Made by a program: the position numbers and the translations under genes. Below, piece after piece: positions 46,101 to 58,407 of a stretch of 64,000 bases of DNA. The notes beneath the pieces are model-generated. The model was not told where the DNA came from. It saw only the letters and a list, made by a program, of their open reading frames with translations, and did not search any database. Numbering within the stretch: position 1 is the first letter of the stretch; the number at the start of each line of letters is the position of its first letter. The stretch lies in the NCBI GenBank assembly GCA_964019695.1, contig OZ026530.1:35760835-35824834 (forward strand), written 5' to 3'. Source of the stretch: Loripinus fragilis. Taxonomy: Eukaryota; Mollusca; Bivalvia; Lucinida; Lucinidae.

Positions 46101-48062
46101 TCAACAGTTGATCATTATTTTGACATTTTTCGTTGCGTGTGACGTCTGTCCAAGAGCTGTGCGGTTGAGATATTGTAGTAAACGTTGTAGAAAATGACCA
46201 TCAACAACACCCCATTCATAAAAATATGGAAGTTGAATAATTTTTCCCAAGTGGTCTACAGATGGCACATAAGTTCTCAACATCTCGTAGTTTAAAGCCA
46301 CTGGTGTAATTTGCTGCTCATGTAGAAAGAAATGCACACAAGGTTGTAAAATGGCCCTCAAAAGATCAACCGCTGTAATGTCGTCTCTGTAATTTGTTGC
46401 TTGCGCAAGCACTGGTGAATCTGGAACATGTCGCACATGAACACGGCAGCAACAAAAGGAGAACTTGCCTAAAAGTGTAAATGTGGAGAGAGCATCTAAA
46501 GCGCATCGATGATATCCCATAGTTGACAATGCTGATGCCTGCTTTAGCTTCCCAGATGTATTCAAATGATCTAAATCGGATAGAGAAGTACTTATTCTTA
46601 TACACCGCTCCATGTCTAAGGTTCTATCAATCATTTGTACAATTCTGCATGATACTATACTGAGTTTTAGAAAAAAATAAGAGCAGTGATGTGGCTTTTC
46701 TCGTATCTTCTTCCATATGAGTCGTAATTCGTTTGGTTTCAGCTATATCTAAAATAGTTTTGGTGAGACTTTGTTTCAAACATTCCAATCTAACAGCTCT
46801 ATGAAGTCTTAGCCTATTCACATATGGTTGATGAATACTATGAAAACTTTTGTCATTTCTGCTTCTTATTACGTAGCTAATACAGGATACAATGCTATTC
46901 ATTTTCAAAATATTCTTCATTAAATACATCATTGGCATCATTATATATTTGTCTAAATGCACATTTATAAAGTCGCATTTGAGATTACACAATACATCGC
47001 GCATTTCACTGTTGAGTATCCAGTCTATTTTTCTGGCTAGTTCTACCTTCAGTTCAGTTTTAGTTATTCTATCAAACATATTTTCTTCAGGAATAAAATA
47101 ATTTGGAATATTCTCTTCCTTTATCCATACACGTATCTGTCGAAAGCACATTATAATACAGCCCACTAAGTTTTCGGGGACCCACAAGTCACTCGGTGTG
47201 TTTTCCAGAACGTACAACATACATGTTTTGAGATGATAAGAAGTCAGTGTCTCCTCTTTGATATATTGTTTGATAAGCTCTTTATTAATGATCTTAAGAA
47301 GGATGTAACACTTAAGCTGTACCGAGTTGAACTGAGTCACCAGTAAACGCTCCTGGTGTGGGAAAGATATTCTCCACTGGAATTGTTTTTCATCACTAGC
47401 TGGATGACTTGCGGGCACGACAATACATCCCTGAGATTTATATTGTGCTAACAGTTCCTCTGATGGCCAACCATAAATACGTTTTCTTGATGACCATTTT
47501 TGTGCAAAATCAGGCCATTCTGGACAAGACAATGCAAAAACAATGTCGCGTGAACCCAAATGTTCGTTTCCTTTGTAACTGAATGCGGGACCAGCCCTAC
47601 AATCGAAACCAGTCAGATCAATGTTTTGAACCAAACAAACTCTATTGCTCTTGTCTACTGATAATCTATGGCCAATAGATGCTAGATATTCTGGATTCAG
47701 TATGCCTACATCCACTAGATGCAGTTTCACATATCCGGGGTTTTCACCAGGTACTAACAAAAAGCTATAAAGGAAGGGATCTGTGGCAACCTTGGTGCTA
47801 ACTTGGAAGTAAGGTAATACCGCAGCGGTATCTACATCTGATGACAAACCAAGTGTAGTTGTACCTTCAGACGAGCTACCAAATCTAAAGAATGAAAACG
47901 GATGGTTTGCGATGGTCTGTAGTATTTCAGAAAGAGTAGCATTCTCTACCACCATGTTTCTTGCTCCAATTGTAGCACCTACCTTTTCCAGCATGTCATA
48001 TATTTTTATGGACAAGGACCTGTGGTATTTGAGTTCATCAATGCTGAGTAACGTACCATAAC
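46101..48062 (-). CDS. Mab-21/cGAS-like protein, frameshifted
   Basis: A nucleotidyltransferase-fold protein of the Mab-21/cGLR superfamily, whose active members sense nucleic acid and make cyclic dinucleotides. Counting from 48015: GSSSEG at 46-51 and SSDVD at 58-62 give the G-S and D-x-D metal motif; GPAFSY, CPEWPDFAQKW, YGWPSEEL, WRISF, CYILLK, SYHLKT and PNYFIPEENMF follow in the family's order. The frame to 46627 ends early; the C-terminal helical part (GKLKQASALSTMGYHRCALD, later NYEMLRTYVPS) continues in another frame to 46101. Dropping one T from the T7 run (minus strand of 46671-46677) would join them. A polypyrimidine tract and AG precede 48062, so a 5' exon lies upstream. Catalytic acids are kept; enzymatic activity is not proven. 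Either assembly error or a recent pseudogene. Confidence 0.93.
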
Positions 48063-49031
48063 CTCAAAAAAGAAAAATACATAGAGAATAAACAATATAA
48101 CCATGTACTAACACATTTAAACTATAAAGAGGTCAATCCTTAGTCGGGCCCATCGAGAATGTCAAGCCCATCTTTAAATACAGTACATTATATTTGTTTT
48201 ACCTTGACCTTTGCCTCAGGGGTCATACCAGCTGTCCAAAACATATGATGATATCCATTGGTTGATCCAGAAAGTTTCACCAGAGAGATTCTAACACGAC
48301 TTTTATTCCGGTCATGCGCGTTTTTCACAGCTCTAGGGTTCTTTATACGAGAGGCATGTGCGGTGTCTAAAATCTCTAGATAAAATTGACCCCTCTGGAT
48401 CCACCCATGTGTTATATACACACCTAAAGCCATTTATTTCCGAAATATTGCCAAGACACTTTAGAACCGTTGCCGATCTGAGTAGGATATGGTTGGATAA
48501 ATGTGCTGAGGCACCATGTTCAATACTTGACTCTTTTATTGTATTTTTTTAAAGTATGTATTGAGAAGTACGATAGATTTCTACATTTATAGTCATTTTC
48601 CACCCAGAGTTGTGAAAACTCCATAGAACCTTAGGCAGTATGCGTGGGATGTGGTTGGATTAATGCGTTAAGACACCAACTTCAAAGAAACCCCTTTCAT
48701 TGTAAAACGAAAGAAATGTATGTATACATGTACATGTATTGTGAAGTGCAAGAGCTTTCAGCATTTAGAGTCGTATTGCAGTTTGAGTGGTTAAAACTCC
48801 CGAGGGCCTTAGCCACCTCGAGCAGAATATAGTGGAATAAATGCATTAAGAAATTGTGTTCAAATACTTAACCTTTCGATTGTAAAAGACAATTAACGGA
48901 TATGTATAATGTGAAGTAAGAGAGCATTCAATTTCTATGGTTATTTCACATACTTTCATTTGGTTCTTATCATGAGTATAAAACCTTTATACCCTATATA
49001 TAGGTTTCATATAACATAATAAGGCCCTCTC
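48063..49031. other. Upstream flank of the Mab-21-like gene
   Basis: Should contain an intron and the 5' exon of the minus-strand gene; I could not identify the start exon. A 'GGATCC'-like relic (CCCCTCTGGATCCACCCATG) lies near 48390. Recurring GTATGCGTGGGATGTGGTTG / GTAGGATATGGTTGGATAAA words at 48480-48850 suggest a degenerate tandem repeat. Confidence 0.45.
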
Positions 49032-49044
49032 ATGACGTGGCTCA

Positions 49045-49237
49045 GTGAGGAGCTCAGTGGTAGAGTGCTTGACTCGAGATCGAGGGAACGCGGGTTCGAG
49101 CCTCACTGGCGTCCTGCGTTGTGTCTTTGAGCAAGACACATTTATCTTAGCTTAGTACTAGTTCAACACAGGAAGACCCATCCCTTTATAACTGAAAGAT
49201 TGTTGATGGGACGTAAAAATCAAATCATACAAACAAA
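49045..49237 (+). mobile_element. tRNA-derived SINE, first family, full-length
   Basis: A box GAGCTCAGTGGTAGAGTG and B box CGGGTTCGAGCCTC are followed by CTTAGTACTAGTTCAACACA and GATGGGACGTAAAAATCAAA. A perfect 13-bp target duplication, ATGACGTGGCTCA, flanks it at 49032-49044 and 49238-49250. Confidence 0.93.
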
Positions 49238-49250
49238 ATGACGTGGCTCA

Positions 49251-50860
49251 TTAACGCTGCTTTATCTATTCTGTATGTGCTCTTTTATCTTTATGAGGGC
49301 AAAGAATATATATGTCATGGAATGTGATATAAATTGCATTTTAGTTCATCGTTTCGTAGAGGATTTCTACAGATGGTAAGCGATATTTATACTTTTCTGG
49401 CAAGTACATTATGCCTGGATACAGAGGACATATAAATACAAAATGATGCTCATTTTTTTTTATAAAAAATGGGTAAATATGTTGTTGTTAAGGAACACGA
49501 TTGTGTCAACCTGGCTCAACAAATTGTTTACGTACAGAGCATTGGAGCTAATTGGAAAAGGTATGGATGTATGTCCATAAACAAGTATGTTTACCTCTCA
49601 AAGATACAATTAATATGCTAGAATTTTCACTTTAATCTTGTTTTAAAATTCATTTTGTAACTATTGATATCTCCAACACCCAATGGGAACTGCCTCTGCC
49701 AATTCCGCGGAATTCCGTGGAATTATACCCGACAAAAAAGAAACGCACCACTACGATTTTCGCATTAAGATCTCCATTTAAACGAAAATGTTAACTGTCA
49801 TGAAATATTCATTTCTGATCAAATTTTACTAAAACTTGAATGTGACGTAGATGAGTATCTGTACTTTCCCTGTGTAGGCACAAAACATATCAAGGCGAAG
49901 GGTAAAGAAGTTTTGGAAGCGTTAATTCAACGCTACTTTCTACATGAAATTCCGAGTATGTTTTACATAAGCAAAGTATGAAAACGATATGCTGTCGTTA
50001 TGTGAGACAACCAATGTGTTTATTGATGTTATTTATTATTCCAAAATCCATTTTCATCAGCTAGGATCATATAAATTTATTAAAACAATGTTGAAATCTT
50101 TAAATGTTTATAAGGTTTATCTCCAGTGTGGGATCGTTATCCAAAGGGTAAGCACAAAACATGGGCTACCTATTGTTAAATTATCGCGAATGATGAATTT
50201 AAAGATATAATTTGCAAAGCATAAGTGTCTCAAACTAATTTGGTCTACTGAGATGAATCCAGTTGCTTGAACTTATCCAGCAAGAGAGCATTATAGAAAC
50301 GCTTATTTCCTATGACTTTACAATTTGACCCCACTTGGTTCATTACCAATTTTCTTTAACACAATAGCGACGCCGGATTGCAAAAGACGTGACTGACATA
50401 CCTTTGCACTGATATAAACTAAACTGGCCTATCACTTGTGATATTCCTGAGAGTTGAACAGTTCTAAGTTGTGCGTTTCTTTTTTGCCGTGTATATACTA
50501 CAGATGTATAACGCGGGTGATATAGTGACGCTGACGTTATATAACGTGGCACTGACGTCACAGAAACCATGCTAACACAATAACAAATGTGATTGCAGCA
50601 AAACAAATGGTTATAAATAAGAGTATGTTTTTTTCAACAAAATATAGCTATAGCGATATTTTATTGAAAAATACATAAACTTCATCTATTCTGCTGCACT
50701 ACACGATATACTCCTTATATACACCCGAGTCATGATTTGGTTCTCGAATTGTGACGGAATTTTCCGAATGCCCCAACACCTTGCGCCATACATGTCCGAA
50801 CCCATATTTGCATAATGAATTCCTGGCTGGAGTTGCTGCTGATGTTTTATTTAAGAAATG
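49251..50860. other. Intergenic, nothing firm
   Basis: A short plus-strand frame at 49469 (MGKYVVVKEHDCVNLAQQIV) runs to a possible donor AAAAG|GTATGG at 49561, but it has no recognised domain. Several TGACGT words near 50520-50570. Confidence 0.35.
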
Positions 50861-50861
50861 C

Positions 50862-50988
50862 ATTCGATTGTTGGAAGGTTCATGGAATCATGATTACTTC
50901 GGGTGTCTTGCAAAGTAAGTGAAGGGCATCGCGTTAACTTTGCAAGAGACCCGAAGTATTCATGATTCCATGAACATTCCAAAAAATG
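50862..50988. repeat. 127-bp foldback
   Basis: TTCGATTGTTGGAAGGTTCA, TGGAATCATGATTACTTCGG and TCTTGCAAAGT face ACTTTGCAAGAGACCCGAAG and TATTCATGATTCCATGAACA. The arms are about 55 bp around a short loop. Confidence 0.85.
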
Positions 50989-51410
50989 AATTAATTGCTT
51001 ACAGCCAGTGTGAACAGGGACAGCCAATGGAGCAAACAAGAAGCTTGCTTTGCACATGCAACTCATGTGTGGCTCGCTGCCAATCACAACGCCAGTGTCA
51101 CGTCTCCCAAATAAATTCAATATTTGAAGCAAATTGCACTGGCAAGTGAGCTTGGCAGCTGTCAATCAAATTTGTGTCGTTCATGAGGCTTTGAACGGTT
51201 GCTAAATTCTATAGCCTCATGATTCATTAAAGGTTTGCTTTGGAAATGTAAATATTACATTTAAGTTATTTCAGCTTAAGGTATTATTGTTTGAGATACC
51301 TGTAAGCTCATAGTCTTGCCAGCTTTAGCCAATGTTTGATACATAAAGTGAATTAAACAAAACAAAGTGAAAATAGTCTATATTCTCCCCTTGTAAAAAT
51401 ATTGGTTGCA

Positions 51411-52037
51411 CAGGGTGATCCTGAATATCTGATACCACCTCGGCCTCTGGTAATTGGTACATACATCGCTTGGTTTTTCAAATCAATCTGCCTACTTAAA
51501 CTAGAGATATCCAAGTTTTATTCGACATAACCCTCGTCCCAATGGACTAAGTGGCAATGAAATTCACAAATCAAAATTTACACCAAATCTATAATGTGAC
51601 GTCAATTTTACGCTTTATTGACGCCAAGTCTTTTTTAAAAAAAAAATGCCACTGTTGCTGTATTAGCAATTATTAACTGACCCAGTCTGTTGAAATTCAT
51701 TAACGAGCCAAAAGTTCTTGAAGCCTTGTGATCATGTTATCTTCAGAATATTTTTCTGCTTAATGAGTATGGCAATTACATTTGATTTTGTCTAATTTAG
51801 GGCTCAACTATTTCTTCAACCGTCTGATTTGACGTCGCCGTCTTGAAAACTAACCCATATATAATGATGTCATTTATGACGGTATGATACCATCATCTTC
51901 ACGTATTCTTTTTATGAGAAAAACATGTAGCATTTCTCTTCACAATGGTATATAACTAAATGTTATTGTGTCAGTGGGTACTTATATATGTATATTCAAC
52001 CTCAAAATAGTATCAGATATTTTGGATCACCCTGTGT
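51411..52037. mobile_element. ~627-bp TIR element inserted in LINE
   Basis: CACAGGGTGATCCTGAATAT CTGATACCA at the left faces TAGTATCAGATATTTTGG and ATCACCCTGTG at the right. No transposase. A CAGGGTG start resembles mariner-type ends, but no TA duplication is evident. Confidence 0.75.
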
Positions 52038-53384
52038 GAATTAGAACTTTCAAAACTATTTTACAAAATCTGTCATGAACATTTCCTATTTGTTTTGTTA
52101 TTTCGATCCCCTATATTTCTAACCCAAAACAAAGAATGAGAACAATAATAGTACACATAATTCAAAACTATCAGAAACTGAAGATATGCCAAACTTATTT
52201 TGCAGTTTTATGACGGTTATAGTTGATTTATTTACTTTCTCTTCCAAATTTTAGTTAACTGTTGTGGCGACACGTTTCGGTGTAAAAAGCAAATCCATAT
52301 ATTAATAGCATGAAATAACTTCTATTGGGCTTCCCATATGAAAACATTTTTCATATTTATCAAAATTCTGTAATTTTTGAAAAGCAATATTTTTGTCAAA
52401 ATTGACAATCATCACCACCCTTCTATAAACTAATTTTACTATATTGAATTGTAGCCGAAGGTTTCTTACAGTGTCAGCACTATTTGAGAATGTTGTCCGC
52501 ATGAAGCAGTACAAATGTTTTGGGGCATTTGGTGATATAAAAATATTTTGGACAATCAATTCTGACTCCTCATAAAATATAATAAATAAATAACAGGACA
52601 ATTATTAGGCTAAATTAACAGCACGACCCTGTGCCAATATTACAGTTGAAAATTCAGTGAAAGCTTGATTATCCCTTATTTTGGTCTGTTAAGAATATGA
52701 TTTGAAAAGCTTTCTGCCTATGCCTTTAAGGTTTAGTGACACTGATAGTTTATTGTGATACCACGTTATCAAATGCTTTAGAAATCTATGACTAAACTGT
52801 TGAATCCCCCCCCCACGCGTTTACTCAGATATATTAGCACCATTGCTTGTTATGGTAAAAATGTTATCAGTCGTGTTTCTAAATGTCGCATGCTATTCAT
52901 TGAATTTATTGTTTTCATAACAATATTTATTAATTCTGTATTTTAGTATTATGGCAAGTATCTTATTAAGTACAAGAATAAGCGAAAGTCCCCTAGAGTT
53001 GTTTGGGCCAGGGTCATTAACATTGGCTTTGTGAAATACTCTCTCTGGAAACTCCCCTAAGTCGAAAATGGTGTTGGATAATTTTGACAAGATAGAGCAA
53101 ATAAAATCACCATAGTGTTCAGCATTTCAATTACTTTTAATTTCATCCACTGGAAGATGTCATTTGTAGGAGGCTCCTCATATTGAAAGATTTTTAAATT
53201 TTCAGATTTGCAACATGTATTATATTTTTTAAACGATTTAACCATGTTTCAAAACATATGATATATTTCAGGGTTTTGTTTTACTTTTTATTATTGTTTG
53301 ACATTTTTCCAAATGTTTTAGGATCATTCTTGATTCAAAAAGTTTATTTTATTATTAAGTTTTTATTCTATCATTATATTTTTT

Positions 53385-53814
53385 AAATTATTGGCGCACT
53401 TCTGGTATACCCGGCGCAAAAAATGAGTAGAAAAAAGGCGCGCTTCGCGCGCATAATAGTGCACAAAGGGCACCATGGAGGCTGTCTCGTGCTTAGCACG
53501 CAAGACGCTATATACAGAGACACGCGACAGCGTGTCGGTCTCGTAAAATAGGCAACAAAAAGCAAAATTAACCCCAAAAATGAATTCTACGTGCGATTTT
53601 ATGTTAATACCTTTGGTATGTAAGGTATTAATTAGTTCTGAAAGATGAAAAGAATTGGTTCGCTGGCTTCCATGATGGCGGATCAGCTGTCTTTTGTTTT
53701 GACACGTGACTATGTTTTGACTTGTGATACCACGTGAGCTGGGTAAGCGATTTCATTGGATGTGGCGTAGAAACGCGCCGCCATGTCTGTTTGTAAATAA
53801 ATAGCTGTCAAATA
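53385..53814 (+). other. CpG-rich 5' flank of transposase
   Basis: GCGCGCTTCGCGCGC and other CpG-rich words contrast with the AT-rich surroundings. TTGGCGCACTTCTGGTATAC at 53392 could be a transposon end, but I found no matching inverse downstream. Confidence 0.4.
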
Positions 53815-54854
53815 ATGGCACTTGTCTACGACGATATTTATGAAATTACACGCGATTCTAGTGAATTAATTTTATGGTTACAAGATAGAGGGATCATTGG
53901 AAATTTCTCAAGAGATTGTGTACGTTGTTTTGAGGGGAGAATCACGCTTAAAAAGGACTCAAGCTACGGCAGAGATGGATTTGTTTGGAGATGCACCAAG
54001 AAAGAATGCGGTTATAAGATCTCGGTTAGAGCTGGAAGTTGGTTCGAGAATCCTCATTTAACTCTGCAGCAGGTCATTAAATTAACTTACTATTGGGTGC
54101 ACAAATACAGGCAGGACACAGTTGTTCGTGAATTGAAAATTAATTGCCCGGAACAGTTGTGGACTGGTACAATCTATGCAGAGAAGTTTGTTCTGAAGTG
54201 ATTGGGAGTGAAAATGTAAAGATAGGTGGTCCGGGAAAAGTGGTAGAAATAGACGAAGGCAAGTTCGGGAAAAGGAAATATCACAAGGGAAGGAGAAAGG
54301 ACGGTGTGTGGGTGTTTGGGGGAATTGAAAGAGACTCGAAGAATTGTTTTTTGACAACTGTAGAAGACAGAAGTGCAGACAATTTAATTCCAATAATTAA
54401 AGGGAACGTTTTGCCTGGTACCACCATCATATCAGTTTGTTGGAAGTCCTATTTTAGGCTGTCAGAAGAGGGTTACACTCACCAGACTGTTAATCACAGC
54501 AAGGAGTTTGTGAACAAGGAAACAGGGGCCCATACAAATACAATAGAGAGCACTTGGAGGGCAGTAAAGACATCTCTCCCAAAGCAAGGGACAGTTAAAT
54601 TCTTGTACGACACCTACTTCGTCGAGTACATTTTCAGGAAAAGGTACCTGAACGACGCAGAAGATCAATTTCTAGCCTTTCTTGGCAATGTAAAAAAAGT
54701 GTACTCCCCTTCCAAAACAATGCGTTTGAATCCCATTCCTCGGCCAATTGTCAAGAAGCGAAAAGATCCCATCCCTGAAACAGCAGCAAAAAGACCGGCC
54801 CTACTGTCGCTAACAAACAAGCTTAATCTCTCTAGTGATGACGACTTTCAGTAA
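53815..54854 (+). pseudogene. ISXO2/Merlin-type transposase, inactivated
   Basis: The first frame (53815-54201, ATG start) has an N-terminal zinc-ribbon-like module (CVRC near residue 36, WRC and KKECGYK later) and an HTH-like segment before VVRELKI. The second frame (54144-54854) carries the DDE core: VVDWYNLCREVC, VEIDEGKFGKRKY (first Asp, residue 37), GTTIISVCWKSY, VNHSKEFV and HTNTIESTWR (last acid, Glu 135). Families of IS1016/Merlin type normally have Asp where Val 98 stands (codon 54435-54437). The frames are one base apart, as if one base was lost near 54145-54155. The C-terminus KKRKDPIPE is a possible nuclear signal. Both lesions argue against an active transposase. ISXO2-like DDE assignment is firm; superfamily naming is from family knowledge. 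Confidence 0.88.
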
Positions 54855-55400
54855 GGTATGTCTTCGTTATTTTAATGAATTTTTTATTGGGGGCTGCGCC
54901 CCCAAACACCCCCCAACCCCGCTTTCTCCAAGCTTTCATTTCTTCTGTTGTTGTTAATTTGTCTTTGCTGGCGGGGCGCATCAACGGGTGGAAAAAACTA
55001 ATGACGAAAACGATTGAGTTTACTTTTATTATCAAGATGATGGACTTTAATTTGATGACGATTGTTTTTCAAAAGAATCGAACAAAATCGAACAGTTTGA
55101 AATATTTAATTTTCATCTGAAATGCACAAGTCTCAAGGCGGAATCAAAAGAAACAAATCCAAGATGGCGGTTGTTGATCATTGCTAAGTGTATCCAATAT
55201 GGCGGGAAATGGAATAAAATCGAAAGAAAATAAACAATACTAGCCAAATTATTTCTTTAAAACTTGTATTCTGTTAAATTTATTGGGGAAGGAAATGTTC
55301 TTAATCTATTTAAAGCATGCAGTTTATAACGCTTCGCGTGTTCACATTGCATATCCAACCACAGGTGTTTTTGTCGTTTTGCGTGAGTTATTATGCATGT
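54855..55400. other. 3' flank of transposase
   Basis: Begins with a small GGGGGCTGCGCCCCC hairpin at about 54888-54902. No inverse of the 53392 motif found, so the right end of the element is unplaced. Confidence 0.45.
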
Positions 55401-56170
55401 GCATACCATCGACACCTGTCTGATACTAGTTGACAGTTAATTTAATAGACTCTTTACAACTGATGTAAATATTGTTATGAATCGCGTGTATTTTACTAGA
55501 TCAAATTGGTGCGGGAAGCATAGTACAATTTTTTTATCCCACCTATATTTGGCAAACCTTTGATATGTGGTTCGTTCATTTCCATTGAAATTGTTTTAAC
55601 ATATATTAAACATAAATTTGCAAGGTACTGGAAAATGCTTAGACTGATACACATCTCTTTTTCTTAACTCAGGAATTTACTGTAGCAGGCTAGATGAAGC
55701 TACACAATAATCAAACCATACTGGCGCCATTGCGTGTTATACAAGTGAAGTTGCAATCTTTGTCATTATGTAGCTTGCCATAAAAATATATGAGAGCCAT
55801 ATGCTTTACACACTTTTATTTAAAGCTAGACCAAATGAATTTGTTGGCTGATCTCTCGTAATTTGCAATTTCAAAATCATCTGTGATATATGTATCGTTA
55901 TCATGAAAAATATAATCTACATTATCATTTGTAATATAATCTGATAAACGGCTCGATCTGCTGTTCAAATCCCCTGCAAGAAAACCATCAGCATATTGAT
56001 AAACTGGAATCTTTGACAAATAACTCAAACCCATTTGTGTCGCCTTTAAAGTTATCATAGATAGTGGACCCTGCTGGCAACAAATAAACAGATAATAATA
56101 TGGCAACGTTTTCTAGGCCAAAATTTACTTCCGTTAAGAGAAGATTTACACAAAGTTTGCATGTATCAAA

Positions 56171-56890
56171 ATAAGGACTAATTTCAGGTATACTTAGATA
56201 TTTGGATTAAATGAGATTGTAAATAATATTGTTATTGTTGTGTATTTCTAGTTTTTGCTTACTTATGCAAAATCCTAGGTGTAGTTTTACTATAATAGTA
56301 CCACAACCAACAAAAGCCCTGTCTACGGAATTTCCTACAAAGAGATAATCAAACCAATTTGCTCATCTGCAGAAACTCGCTAGAATAATGGTGTCTTGAA
56401 TAAAGCAAGGGTTACTGCCCTACGTTTCAAATAGCAATGAACAAATGAATTGGCCAAGCACAGTGGATTCGCAGGCTGGTCTGCGCTTTTGATGTTCACA
56501 TGCACCAATACCAGATTTTCTCATGTGCCCATATTTAAAATGTTCATCTACAGTGGGATTAGGCCAGTAAATGGAACAACAGTTTAAAACAACAACACAG
56601 AAATCACATTCAATTACAGACATGCTCAACCAATCACAAAGCGACTGATCCTCTCGATATGATTAAAAATTGTAACAGGGATGTAAAGCATAAAAAGAAA
56701 AAAAAAATGAATACAGACTTAAACTTTACCTACCGAGCGTCTCAGCCATTTTAGATTTTACTTCCAGGCTAGTGTATAGCCTTTATGTCAATGCCGTATT
56801 TTTAAATGACCTACAGATAAAACGTTTACCTAAACTTACGCTTAAACTGATAACAAAATGATGATTTATTGAATACTAAGTATTTTACAA
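56171..56890. other. Intergenic, nothing recognised
   Basis: No exon or repeat supported. Confidence 0.4.
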
Positions 56891-57211
56891 AGGAGGGTCT
56901 GGATGGGGTATATTGATTAGTTAATAATGGCCTTTTTTATAACGAATAGTGAATATTGAGCCTAAAAAGTAATGAAAAGTGAATAATGAGGGCCTAAAAA
57001 TTAATGAATAATCCTATTTTTTAATGAATTGAAGAAACAATTAATGAATAGTGAATAATCAGATTTCTTTGCCACCTTTCTTACTTTTAATGAATAATTG
57101 GTCTTATCTTAATGAATAACCCAAAATTTTAATGAGATGGATAATGGGCTAAATTTCTAATGAATAGTGAATACCAGACCCCCCCCCCCCCCACCCCCGT
57201 CCAGGCCCTCA
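56891..57211. mobile_element. TIR element with AATGAATA repeats
   Basis: GGAGGGTCTGGATGGGG at the left faces CCCCCGTCCAGGCCCTC at the right. The interior is a degenerate AATGAATAGTGAATAATGAG repeat and a C-run. Confidence 0.75.
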
Positions 57212-57756
57212 TAAAGGTGAAAGTCGTCGTGAATTACCGTACAAAACTAAGATGAAATAACAAAGCAGAGAAAACTGACAAATAAAATTTTGTCTCTGGT
57301 AAAAACTTAAACTGGTACCTTTCGAATGCCATGCGCCAGGAGGGTGGGTGGGTTGGGATTGGTTACACTAATATATTAATATACATGAACATAGGCTTGG
57401 CGCTTTTTGCGGGTTCCTTAATTTTGAATTTTGAGCATTGGATTTCTCTCAGATATATGTTTAAATGGAGGAGGGTTTTTTGTTTGAGGATGTCAAAGGA
57501 TATTTTTTAGGGGGGGGGGGGGTCATCAAAACTTATAAAAAGTGAAAGTATCTCATTACAACTCACTAGAAAAGTACAGTCAGTCACATAAACACCGGAT
57601 CATGACCATAACCATATGTTTCACAACAGGTGTAAAGTGATACATATGGAACATTAATAGGAACAATTCGAAATTCAGTCAAGAAATAAAAGAGACAAAT
57701 ATAACAAGAAATAGCAGCAATCTGATTTATGTTTATTGTGAATAAGATAAACAAGA

Positions 57757-57840
57757 AGGCCTCGACGAGAGAAAACCTGTCATTTGGGGTTTCCTATACC
57801 CAAAACCAGCATTCTTACCTGCAGAGACTAGTTAGAAATA
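57757..57840 (+). repeat. End fragment of the 63287-63520 MITE family
   Basis: AGGCCTCGACGAGAGAAAAC and CTGTCATTTGGGGTTTCC, then CTGCAGAGACTAGTTAGAAA, resemble the arms and body of the later copy. Confidence 0.6.
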
Positions 57841-57879
57841 GAAATAATGATTGTGGCCAGTGTCGATATTATATTTTAG

Positions 57880-58067
57880 CAGCAGCATGATATTTCCAAC
57901 AATGTGGTATATGCGACCAGCAATGATCAGAGCCTGTGCTAGTCGCTTGAATATTCTATGAATGTTAAGTTATTGACCGATCATTATTTGGAGTTCCTAA
58001 GCTTAAAAGGAGGCGGCACACTCTCGTCTGAGTATGCCACATTGTTGGAAATCACATGTCACGGCTC
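57880..58067 (+). mobile_element. Palindrome-bearing MITE, family A, deleted copy
   Basis: Ends conserved (CATGATATTTCCAACAATG and ATCACATGTCACGGCTC). The inner palindrome has lost its left arm, explaining the shorter length of about 188 bp. Confidence 0.88.
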
Positions 58068-58407
58068 ATTTTCAAATGAACGAATACAAAAGACCCTGAT
58101 ACATGTAAGACATCGCGGATGAAGACAGGGTTTCTTGCTTCAAGACCTAAGAGTGGTGTCCTTCTTTTTTATTCTTTTTTTTGTGGGGGGTGGTAAAATC
58201 TTGTTTTGGATTATTCGAGCTCCGCCTTCAGTAAAATTAAGCCACACGTCTCCCTAGGTTATCGTTGGCAGTATTTACGAGTTTATGTTCTCATTGTCTG
58301 CTACGTTCATTTCAGCTTGACTGTTTGAAATGAGATTATGCTAAATGATCCAGTCAATGACAATTTCTTAGTCATGATGGGAAAGTTCTTTGGTTGGAAG
58401 AGTATTT
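58068..58407. other. Intergenic, nothing recognised
   Basis: No supported feature. Confidence 0.4.

Larger units (their letters stand above)
51290..56170 (-). pseudogene. LINE (non-LTR retrotransposon), dead, interrupted
   Basis: Minus-strand fragments of one ORF2, in order. Endonuclease at about 56170-55830 (LLPAGSTIYDN, FLAGDLNSRSSRLSDYITND). Its continuation to about 55640 (GKLHNDKDCNFTCITRNGAS). Reverse transcriptase at about 53340-52040: NDPKTFGKM, VNDPGPNNSRGLSLI, NKILAIILKYRINKY, KAFDNVV, then SNSADTVRNLR, VNFDKNIAFQK and EVISCYTYL-like GSPIEVISCY. Many stops and frameshifts. The order endonuclease-RT fits APE-type LINEs; the clade is not determined. It is split by the transposase locus (about 53.4-55.4 kb) and by the TIR element at 51411-52037. 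A possible tail remnant lies at 51410-51290. Confidence 0.8.

Noticed and set aside
50851..51165. Overlapping ORFs on both strands around a hairpin
   Set aside because: Generated by the 127-bp foldback; no domain.
54082..54393. 103-codon minus-strand ORF
   Set aside because: Antisense shadow of the transposase frame.
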